The position numbers and the translations under genes are program-made. Source: Gorsachius magnificus (taxonomy: Eukaryota; Chordata; Aves; Pelecaniformes; Ardeidae). Taken from it: a stretch of DNA of 64,000 nt. This document shows, one piece after another, positions 13,887 to 23,033 of this stretch. Within the stretch, counting starts at the first letter, position 1, and every line of letters starts with the position of its first letter. The notes under the pieces were generated by a model. It searched no databases. It saw only the letters and a program-made list of their open reading frames with translations, and was not told the origin of the DNA. The stretch lies in assembly GCA_034008185.1 (NCBI GenBank), contig CM067081.1, forward strand, positions 79,690,765 to 79,754,764, in the 5' to 3' direction.

Positions 13887-14439
13887 TGTGGTTTAACCTA
13901 GCAGGTAGCTAAACACCAGACAACCTTTCGCTCACTCCCCCCACAGTGGGATGGGGGAGAGAATCGGAAAAAAGGTAAAACTTGTGTGTTGAGATAAAGA
14001 CAATTTAATAGGGCAGAAAAGGAAGATAAATTAATAATAATAATGATAAAAGAATATACAGAACAAGTGATGCACAATGCAATGGCTCACCACCCACTGA
14101 CGGATGCCCAGCCAGTTCCTGAGCAGCAGCTGCACCCCCTTGGCCATCTCTCTCCAGTTTTTTTGTTCAGCATGACATCATATGGTATGGAATATCCTTT
14201 TGGCCAGTTTGGGTCAGCTGTCCTGGTTGTGCCCCCTCCCAGCTTCCTGTGAACCCCCAGCCTCCTTGCTGACAGTGCAGTATGAGAAGCTAAAAAGTCC
14301 TTGACTTAGTGTAAACACTGCTCAGCAACCACTAAAACATCAGTGTGGTATGAACATTATTCTCATCCTAAATCCAAAACACGACACTATACCAGCTATT
14401 GGGAAGGAAATTAACTCTATTGCAGCTGAAACCAGGACT
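13887..14439 (-). mobile_element. Solo LTR of the same avian ERV family (copy 2)
   Basis: A 553-bp relative of the LTR at 12354-12947, in the same (minus) orientation. Shared landmarks on the + strand are TGGTTTAACC near the left end, a GGGATGGGGGAGAGAATCGG-like block, GTTGAGATAAAGACAATTTAATAG, GGTCAGCTGTCC near the middle, and GCAGCTGAAACCAGGACT at the right end. It carries a small AAT-repeat expansion at about 14030-14045. The TATA region is degraded to an A/T run on the minus strand, so promoter function is less likely than for the first copy. The terminal CA on the + strand has mutated (ACT). No clear target-site duplication is visible. Confidence 0.78.
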
Positions 14440-16967
14440 GGACTGTGTAAAAGACAGTGGCAATACATTTCTGAAGGAGCTGTTTACTGAAGTGGTTCAG
14501 GAGTTAAGTTGTTATTGTGAAATTTCTCTCCCGCCTACTAGCTGATATTGTCATTCCATTTTCAAGGTCATGGTAAAGGTATTCAGTTATGATTCTTCTC
14601 AAAGAGTTTTGGCAGGAGATAAATAGCTGCCTGTGATCTTTTATAGGATATTAATAGGTGAGACACTTCTACACCTGACAGTGAGCTGTCAATCAGAACC
14701 TGTCAATTTGAGTTGCAAAGAAGAGAATGATGTAGTGCCCTTCCATATCAATCATTGATTCAATGACTCTTCATGAAAGTTAGATCTTTGTGTCAGTTCA
14801 ATTTAAAAAAAGAAAAAAAAAGAAGACCTGAGTTGTTAACTCTTGAAAATAACACTTAAAGTGGAGGCTTTTGATACTCACTTTTAGCAATATAAAGATA
14901 CACTTAGAAGTATGCACTATCTCTGTGACATTGGAACAAGGCAGTTTGCATGAGAAGTAAATTGTGCCTGCACCATTATAAGTATAAAGTAGATTTTTGT
15001 GGTATTTTACCCTAGAATGTGTAGATTACTCTCAATTCAATGAACTGTGTTTAAGGAAAAAGTCAAAGATAATCCAATGCAGTAAAAAACGAAGGTTGTA
15101 AAACAAAAATCAGCTGCCTTGCAGAAATGTTCTTTAAAAAAAGGTCAGTGTTACATTAATATACATATGAAATATTAAAAGTATACATCTTTTTTTACTT
15201 GAAGTGCCGACATTTTCAGCCTTTTTAATTGACTCAGAAGTCTAGTGTTATTTGTTGCTACAGTAATGGAAGGTACTCATGTACATGATCTCTCAAATAG
15301 AAACAAACACAACTTCATGGAAAATGTATCTTTTATGAAAAACATTGTCTTTATTTTTTAAAAGCACAAATATTTGAAGGAAATTAAAATAATTTTGTTT
15401 CCATTTTCTACATGAAAAATATTCTATTTAATCTGTCATTTTTTTTAAAAAAAGGAGAAACCTTTTATGAAAAAAAAGTCCCGGTCAGAAACACACTTAT
15501 CAAGTGAGTAATCTGGATAAAATTTTCCCATTTTGTGTTTATGTACTGCTGCCTCTGCCAGTAAAAAAGAAAACTTTAACCATGAAACTTGTGCAAAACC
15601 AGATCCAACCCAGGAGAGAGGAAAAATGGATCATAAATATACTAAATGAAACCTAGTTATTTTTCCTTCAGAGTAAAGTATTGATATCATATGAATCCTT
15701 TTTATTAAAAGACTTTGTTTTCAGATTCTAAAGGTTAGATTTTTTTTCATTCTAAAGAAACGTTTTGTATGTGCATGTTTGTGTTGTTCCTTCCCCCTTT
15801 AAAGGGTGGATGAATCAGCTGCATGAGGAAATATATAGTCTCCCTTGAATGTTGATGTGAATCACAGGTATGATCCACCATAGATTGGCAAGGGAAAATA
15901 TGGTAAATAAAGCCCAAAATACTCTGTAATTATCTGTGTGCTTTAAGGTGAGATACAGGCAAGTTTTCTGGGTAGTGGTTTTGTGATTCAACTGATATTT
16001 ACAATCTGTGAAATGTACTACAAATGCTGTTGGAGCGTATAGCAGTAAATTTGGCTAGTACTGCACAATTTTAAGTAAATTTCTGTAAATAATGCATAAG
16101 AAAAAGTTCTTACTTGAGCTGTGGTTTCACAGCCTGCTGGAACTGATCATAAATATCGTGTTGACAGATCACATGAACAGCAAAATGTACAGTCTATTTA
16201 TTGCACTTTTTCTTTTGTATCAGTTCAGGAAGTAGACTGAAGACAATGGAGACTGTTCATTAATGTGAGAGGAAAAATACTTCTTTATATTACTATGTAC
16301 TTTGAGATTGCCTATTCTGTGGTACAACATACTTGTAGTGTTACGTACTGATCACATGCATACACACACAGAGCGTTAAATGGCAAGAGAAGATTTGGTG
16401 ATATACCTTAGTCCAGGATAAAGAAGGAGTACTATATAGTACTACTTTAGTACTACTGCAGTACTTCTATATTTGACGTAGTCAATGATATCATGGTATA
16501 TTTGACCCCGGTCCTCATAATGTCTAGTTGATCAGCTTCCATATGACCTTGTGAGGAAGGTAATTGTGTTTCATGTACACAAGTTTCATGTTCCGAAGGT
16601 ATGGTTTTGAACAGCAATTTTATTCAGGCTTTTAAATATGTACTTGAAAAATAAAGAGAAGTGCTTGTAGCCAGAAATCTCTAGGTTCCTGGCTTTAAAC
16701 AAGTTCTCTTTCAATATATATAACAAAAAGTAATTAGTGAGATTTCGTTGTTTATTTTTGCTTTCAATCCAGTATACAGTTAAGAATAGCATTTTTACCC
16801 TGTGTGTGTGTGATCGGGATTACCCTGTAATCAGTTACAGTATTCCTCTTCTTGTTTTGGGTTTGGGGTTTTTTTTGAGCTCTACTGTAGAAAGATTTCT
16901 CTGTAGAAATTTTTTTATAAAATATACTAAGGGTTTGGGGGTTTGGTTTTGTTTTGTTTTTGTCCAG

Positions 16968-17104
16968 GAACACTGATGGACCATTTCTTCTTGTCCTGTC
17001 TTATCTTCATGTCCATACTGCTCTATATGCTTCAAAAAAATTCAGAGGAAAGAGCAAGCATGGTTTATATGGAGATGCAGTGGAGGAAATGGACTGGAGT
17101 GTAG
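16968..17104 (+). CDS. STS: Steroid sulfatase, exon with catalytic H290
   Basis: A 137-nt exon corresponding to human STS residues 275-319, with split codons R274 and G320. It encodes [20 protein letters not shown], then [13 protein letters not shown]. The second histidine of H-V-H is H290 (17014-17016), which contacts the sulfate in the active site. VEEMDW is a strongly conserved family motif. Acceptor CAG ends at 16967; the donor is G|GTACGT at 17105. The reading frame stays open for 83 complete codons beyond the donor, to a stop before 17356, but the next downstream exon joins in the correct phase and continues the protein exactly (G320-Q321-I322). I therefore end the exon at the donor. 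The H-V-H-T-A-L context and the downstream exons favour STS over its arylsulfatase paralogues. Confidence 0.95.
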
Positions 17105-20100
17105 GTACGTTACATCTGCTTCTAACATCGATGGAAGGAGTTCATGGAGACTTGCATTCATGTCCGCCAAATGCAGACTTCTGCAATGTGGATGTCTACA
17201 GTATATCTGACATACTTGTCCTTTATACTTCAGGGAAAGAAAGGCACAATAATCTGACCTCTTGTAATATCTACTTTATGACCAAATTTATTGTGTCCTA
17301 TAAATGTCTGCTCTCTTCTTTGACTATGGAAGTAGTCTATACAGTATGGATTTAGTAGAGATATGGACAGCTTAACTGTGGACATTTGAAGCAGAGTAGT
17401 TGAATCCAATCCCATGAGCTTCTGGGTGCCATCTGGCCTCTGCAGGTTGTCCTCATAAAACAATGTAATCACTTGAAAAGTGACCACATGATATTGATAT
17501 CAAAACATTTTTAAATAAGGTGACTACCATATGCACTGTTAGCAAAAGTAATTTGCTAATTATTTTAGTCAGTTCTCTGAATTAGTGAAGTCACTCAGGT
17601 GAGGTCCACTTCTGTTCATGCAGAATAGTCTACTGTGAATAAGCTACTGAGCATTAGCTGGTCTTACTGTCTATGTCTGATTTTACTATTTCTTTTTCTG
17701 TTCCATGATACTTAGCTTATCCCAGTCTAATTGGTCATTTGCTGCTGCCATTACATTTTGCTGCTTCTTCAGGAGAGTGGCTCTGGGGTTTAAACAGCAA
17801 GTTGGAAACTAAGGCCACTGACATGCTGCTGTTTCAGGCTATTTAATGATGCAGAGGTGCTAACAGGTTGAAAACCACTGCTCTTTTCCAGAATGACCAC
17901 AGGCTCTTAGGAGATGTGTCAAAACACCAAAATGTAGAACAGAAGCATTTTATTAAAAAAGCTTGGGATAAATCAGAGATACAAATTTAGAGGTGATAAC
18001 ACAGGAATTTCGAACAAACTCAGAGAAGAGATACACAAATTACCTCATGTATTGTTCTTTACAATCCATTGCAGGAGCATCAGGGGCAGCAGAGCTAGCT
18101 TAATCAGGAGACAGATCCTCATCTGTCGTAAACTAGTATACAAACATCAAATTTTCTTTCAGTTGGGAGTCTGGTTACTTGGTTTCACTTATGTCTTGTA
18201 AGACTCCTCTGTTGACAGATTGTCTATTTGCTTCAGGAGGTAGAAAATGTGTTTAGTTCCTCTGTTACTTTCTCCTCCATTATTACAATGATGAAAAAAG
18301 TTATGGCTGACATTTCCAAGGGAGTCTGAAGGAACAGTATAGCTTTTCTCTTTTTTTTTTCATTTGACGGGAGTACTTATTTCCATTAACCTCCACTGAA
18401 AATTCCAGGCTTAATGCATCAGCTATGTCAGACAAAGTAGATTTATTCACTGTACTGCTGATGTCAGTAACCAGTATTTTCTTGGAATGCCTCTGAAGAT
18501 GTTACAGTAGAAAAATCAAACAAAATTGTATGGAAAAGCTGAAAAGGTGAAAACTATAAGCTTTCCATAAAGGCAGGTTTTGTCATTCACTAGACAAAAA
18601 TTAGTATTTATACATAGATGAATGTAGTTTGCAAAAGCAATAAGAACAGAATAGCCCAGATATAACAATGTACTGCAAAACCTTCTGATTAAAGACAACA
18701 CAAGCACAGGAAGAAAAAATGAGTGTATGGAAAGGTGCATTATAGTACATCATCAGAATTATTTGGCATCTGGTAGGAAAAGAAACACCAACTCAATTCT
18801 GAAAGAAACTTACAATGTGTTATCTGCTGGGTGGGAAATATTGTGGAAAACTCTGGTGGATGACTAAAAAATAAAAAGAGTAGAAGAGAAGTTAGAAGTA
18901 GAACTTCAGACTGCCAAGTACCAGTGAAGAAAAATCTGTATCAAGACTGGACCATGAAATGCAAATGTAACATTGTTCCTGATTTGAGAGATCAGCTGGA
19001 ATCAGAAAAAAGACTTTAGCTGCCACTTGCACGAGAAAAAGCAACAGCCTTTCTAGTAAGACAGAGAAGTCCACTCAGACAGAATTCTAAATAGGAGACA
19101 GTTCTCCATTTTCATTTGTTTATTGAGAATCAATTACCTAATTGGGCAATAATTCAATTATAAGGCAATCTCCATCCGAGGAGAAAAACCTATAAGACAC
19201 ATGAATAAAATACTCATTTGAATATTTCTTGTTTGTGACTTGTTAAACCAATACTGAAGAGTATGATTACAGTCCATGTCAAAAATACAAAATACAAAGT
19301 CTCTGGATAAGCTTTGGGACCATGTATGTCTACTGCTTTTGCATACTGATGCATGTATAACAGAATTCACTGTTTAAAGCATTCACAGTTATAATGTCAC
19401 TGCATGTGACATGCCTTAGAGAGTTATTCTCTGGCTAATAACATTAATTTTCTTTCAATGTAGGCTAAGCACCTTATTAATGCTCTAATTATAATTCATA
19501 TGAGAGCAGATGAGGTAATCTTACAGTCTAAAAATGGAAAAAGAAATGATAAATGAATGAATGAATTCATACAATATTATTCTTCTCTTCCTTCCTCCCT
19601 TCTTCCCTTCCTTCATTCCTGACTGAGTATAGGAAGAGAGAAGTAGATGTTCAGAAATTGTTTTTGCTGTAAATTGCAATACTCTAATTTAATCCAAAAC
19701 AGATCACTGCAAAGAGTTTTGGAGCCCCCTGTAGACTTGCATGCCAGCTGTGTGAAGACAAACTAATTCAACAGCACTTTTGCAAATGGCTGTTTATTGT
19801 TCTGTTAACAGTAGCAAAACTACATATCAGTTCTTAATCCTTTGTGGAACAATCACAACTGCATGGCTTAAGTGTAAAAGTCTCAGAAGCTGTAGTCTGG
19901 AACAAGCTAAGTAACTGTAGAGTGGGGGGCCTTATCTGGAAATCTTTATTATGTGAATGTCCTGCAAGCTGAAAAAAACCCCTTAACTGCCTCTCTGCCA
20001 TGATCTTTTGATCTGCCTTAGGATCAAGTTATGCCAAGAAAATATTTCCATCATCTGATGTTAGTTAATTAGAAGAAAATGAGTGGAGATAAATCCCAAT

Positions 20101-20171
20101 GCATCTTACATGTAACTTGTGTTTGAAATATCGTTAAAAGTTTGGTAGAGTTATATGTGAAGAGAGTAGCT

Positions 20172-20658
20172 TTGTATCTCCTCAGTACAAGAGGGATATG
20201 GAGCTACTGAACAGTGTCCAGTAAAGAGTCACAAAGTTGATTAAGGGAATGAAGCATCTCTCCTATGAGGAAAGACTGAGAGAGCTGGGACTAGAGTTCT
20301 GTTCAGCCTGGAGAAGAGAAGGCTGAGGGAGGGTCTTATTAAAGTTTAGAAATACCTGAAGGGAGGCTGCAAAGATGATGGGGCTAGGCTCCTCTCATTG
20401 ATGCTCAGTGACAAGAAGCAATGGGCAGAAACTGAAACACAGGATGTTCCATCTGAACATCAGGAAACACTTTTTTACTGAGAGGGTGACCAAGCACTGG
20501 CACGGGTTGCCCAGAGAGGTGGTGGAGTCTCTCTTCTTGGAGATATTAAAAAGTCATCTGGACATGGTCCTGGACTCCAAGTAGCCCAGCTTGAGCAGGA
20601 AGGGTTGGACCTCTGGAAGTCACCTGCAACCTCAACCATTCTGTGATCCTGTGAGATA
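20172..20658 (+). mobile_element. CR1 LINE 3' fragment, sense to STS
   Basis: A degraded, 5'-truncated CR1 copy in + orientation. Its order follows the 3' end of CR1 ORF2: a segment like GCATCTCTCCTATGAGGAAA, then CAGCCTGGAGAAGAGAAGGC, then GGTTGCCCAGAGAGGTGGTG, and a tail CAACCATTCTGTGATCCTGTG. Frameshifts and stops break the reading frame, so no protein is made. The single degenerate tail repeat agrees with an old insertion. Confidence 0.85.
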
Positions 20659-20787
20659 CTGAAGAACAGAAAAAAGCTGTTCACTAAAGTAAATTCATAT
20701 TTTGAAACAAAATCAGACATAACCTTTAAAAATCAGTCTAGAGGAACCAAGGAACTCTTCACGGAAGCAAACAGAAACAAGATACTC

Positions 20788-21243
20788 TCACGATATTCTC
20801 CTCCTTTACTCCTCTCTCCTAAGACCTCACCTGGGTACTGCATCCAGCTCTGGGGGTCACAAGCACAAGAAAGATATGAACCTTTTAGAGCAGGTCTAGA
20901 GGAGGGCCACAAAAATGGTCAGAAGGCTGGAACACTTCTCTGAAAAAAAGCTGAGAGAATTGGGGTTGTTTAGCCTGCGGAAGAGAAGGCTCTGGGGAGA
21001 CCTTACTGCTGCCTTTCAATATATGAAGGGGGCTCATAAGAAAGACGGAGAGAAACTTCTTAGAAGGGCATGTAGTGACAGGACAAGGGGCCGTGATTTT
21101 AAACAGTAAGAGGGTAGGTTTTGATTGGACATGAGGAAGAAATTGGTTACGATGAAGGTGGTGAAACACTGGTCCAGGTTGCCCAGAGACACTGTGGATG
21201 CCCCCTTCCCTGGCAGTGTTCAAGGTCAGGTTGAACAGGGCTT
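20788..21243 (+). mobile_element. CR1 copy C, left part (outermost element of a nest)
   Basis: A + strand CR1 fragment starting in the C-terminal part of ORF2 (CTGCATCCAGCTCTGG onward) and running to CAAGGTCAGGTTGAACAGGG-CTT. It stops abruptly at 21243, where a minus-strand CR1 tail begins. The expected next bases of CR1 (TGAGCAACCTGATCTAGTGG) are found 1.7 kb later, at about 22931. This shows that the element was split by later insertions. Its frame is broken. Confidence 0.85.
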
Positions 21244-21498
21244 AGAAACATAGAATCATAGAATCGTTTAGGTTGGAAAAGATGTTTAAGATCATCAGGT
21301 CTAACCGTTAACCTAACACTGCCATCCCACCACTAAACCATGTCCCTAAGCACCTCGTCTACCCATCTTTTAAATACCTCCAGGGTTGGAGACTCGACCA
21401 CTTCCCTGGGCAACCTGGTCCAATGATTGACAACCCTTTTGGTGAAGAAATTTTTCTAATGTCCAATCTCAATCTCCCCTGGCAACTTGAGGCCATTT
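21244..21498 (-). mobile_element. CR1 copy A, 3' part (middle element of the nest)
   Basis: Minus-strand CR1 3' end. On the + strand it begins with the reversed tail ACATAGAATCATAGAATCG, followed by the 3' untranslated and ORF2 C-terminal region, up to GGCAACTTGAGGCCATTT. There it is cut by the start of another minus-strand CR1. The continuation expected from the related copy near 60380 (a CATCTGTTACCAGGG-like stretch) reappears at about 22745. It belongs to the CR1 type whose ORF2 encodes [12 protein letters not shown]. Confidence 0.85.
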
Positions 21499-22744
21499 CA
21501 CAGAATCACAGAATCGCAAGGGTTGGAAGGGACCTTGGGAGATCATCTAGTCCAATCCCCCTGCTAAAGCAGGTTCTCCTAGAGCATGTTACCAAGGGCT
21601 TCATCCAGGTGGGCCTTGAATATCTCCAGAGAAGGAGACTCCACAACCCCCCTGGGCAGCCTGTTCCAGTGCCCCGTCACCCTCAGAGTAAAGAAGTTCC
21701 TCCTCATGTTCAACTGAAACCTCTTATGTTTCAGTTTGTACACATTGCCCCTTGTCCTGTCGCTGAGCACCACTGCAAAGAGTCTGGCTCCATCCTCGTG
21801 ACTTCCACCCTTAAGATATTTGTATGTGTTGATGAGGTCCCCTCTCAGTCTTCTCTTCTTCAGGCTGAATGAGCCCAACTCCCTCAGCCTTTCCTCGCAG
21901 GGGAAATGCTCCAGTCCCTTTATCATCCTAGTTGTTCTCCTCTGGACTCTTTCTAGGAGTTCCTCATCTTTCTTGAACTGGGGAGCCCAGAACTGGACAC
22001 AGTACTCCAGGTGGGGTCTCACCAGGGCAGAGTAGAGGGGGAGGATAACCTCCCTCGACCTGCTGGCCACACTCCTCTTAATGCACCCCAAGATACCATT
22101 GGCCTTCTTGGCAGCAAGGGCACACTGCTGCCTCATGGTCAGCTTGTCATCCACCAGGACTCCTAGGTCCCTCTTGGCAGAGCTGCTTTCCAGCAGGTCA
22201 GCCCCCAGTCTGTACTGGTGCATGTTGTTCAACCTCCCTATGTTCAGCACTCGGCACTTGCCCTTGTTGAATTTCATCAAGTTCCTCTCAAACCAACTCT
22301 CCAGCCTGTCCAGGTCCCGCTGAATGGCAGAGCAGCCTTCCGTTGTATCATCCACTCCTCCCAGTTTTGTGTCATCAGCGAACTTGCTGAGGGTACACTC
22401 TGTCCCTTCGTCCAGGTCATTGATGAACAAGTTGAACAAGACTGGGCCAAGTACTGAGCCCTGGGGAACTCCACTAGCTACTGACCTCCAACTGGACTCT
22501 GCCCCGCCGATCAGAACCCTCTGAGCCCTGCCATTCAGCCAGTTCCCAATCCACCTCACTGTCCACTCATTCAACCCACACTTCTTGAGCTTCCCTATGA
22601 GGATGCTATGGGAGACAGTATCAAAAGCCTTGCTGAAGTCAAGGTACACAACATCCACCACTCTCCCCTCGTCTACCCAGCCAGTCATGCCATCATAGAA
22701 GGCTATCAGATTGGTCAGGCATGATTTCCCCTTGGTGAATCCGT
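21499..22744 (-). mobile_element. CR1 copy B, youngest insertion, uninterrupted RT fragment
   Basis: A 1.25-kb minus-strand CR1, 5'-truncated within the reverse transcriptase domain and complete at its 3' end, inserted inside CR1 copy A. On the + strand it starts with the reversed tail CACAGAATCACAGAATCGC and ends at the codons for G-F-T-K-G-K-S-C. Its coding part has no stop or frameshift, in contrast to most other copies in the window, so it is likely one of the most recent CR1 insertions here. Roughly 80 bp of 3' untranslated region follow the stop codon. Confidence 0.9.
21579..22742 (-). pseudogene. CR1 ORF2 fragment: reverse transcriptase palm to C terminus
   Basis: A continuous open frame of about 387 codons on the minus strand. 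An internal methionine at 22688 gives 369 residues, but the true ORF2 start is missing because the element is 5'-truncated. Numbered from that methionine, RT motif A is YLDFSKAFD at 15-23, motif B is [11 protein letters not shown] at 72-82, and the catalytic motif C is FADD at 103-106 (the CR1 form of YADD). The C-terminal region [18 protein letters not shown] and [20 protein letters not shown] is typical of CR1 and Jockey-like LINEs. The endonuclease domain and the N-terminal half of RT are absent, so the fragment cannot retrotranspose by itself. It lies antisense in an STS intron and has no sign of host use. Frames on the opposite strand are shadows. Confidence 0.92.
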
Positions 22745-22927
22745 CCTATCACCTGTTACCTGGGAGAAGAGACTGACCCCCACCTCACTACAACCTCCTG
22801 TCAGGCAGTTGTAGAGAGCAATAAGGTCTCCCCTCTCCAGGCTAAAGAACCCCAGTTTCCTCAGCCACTCCTCATAAGACTCAAGACCCCTCACCAGCTT
22901 TGTTGCTCTCCTCTGGACATATTCTAG
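22745..22927 (-). mobile_element. CR1 copy A, 5' part (resumes after copy B)
   Basis: Minus-strand CR1 sequence that resumes with CACCTGTTACCTGGGAGAAG and encodes, on the minus strand, the [13 protein letters not shown] and [20 protein letters not shown] segments. Those are the parts of CR1 just upstream of what is seen at 21244-21498, and they match the same region of the 60 kb copy. It ends near 22927, where + strand CR1 C continues. Confidence 0.85.
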
Positions 22928-23033
22928 CTTTGAGCAACCTGATCTAGTGGAAGGTATTCCTTCCCATGGCAAGGGGGTTGGACAATCTTTGAAGGTTTCT
23001 TCCAACCCAAACCATTCTGTGATTCTGTGTTAC
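22928..23033 (+). mobile_element. CR1 copy C, 3' end (resumes after copies A and B)
   Basis: The last ~100 bp of the outer + strand CR1: TGAGCAACCTGATCTAGTGG, GGGGGTTGGACAATCTTTGA, CCAACCCAAACCATTCTGTG and a second ATTCTGTG tail unit. It joins logically to the break at 21243. The bases GCTT occur at both edges of the interruption and could be a very short target duplication, or chance. Confidence 0.83.

Larger units (their letters stand above)
7344..16967 (+). other. STS: STS intron, 9.6 kb, with two solo LTRs
   Basis: Intron of 9624 bp, with splice phase 2 at R274. Apart from the two LTR insertions listed separately (12354-12947 and 13887-14439), I recognise nothing in it. There is an AT-dinucleotide-rich stretch at about 9940-9990. 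The 3' end is unusual: a G/T-rich tract (GGG, GGGGG and GG runs separated by TTT, then repeated TTTTG) takes the place of an ordinary C/T tract directly before the TTTTTGTCCAG acceptor. Confidence 0.65.

Noticed and set aside
12354..14439. A complete endogenous provirus bounded by the two LTRs
   Set aside because: Only 0.94 kb separates them, with no gag, pol or env traces, no primer binding site and no purine tract. The two LTRs also differ substantially.
21423..21872. 149-codon + strand open frame
   Set aside because: Antisense reading across two minus-strand CR1 copies (A and B), including their junction. It has no independent protein similarity.
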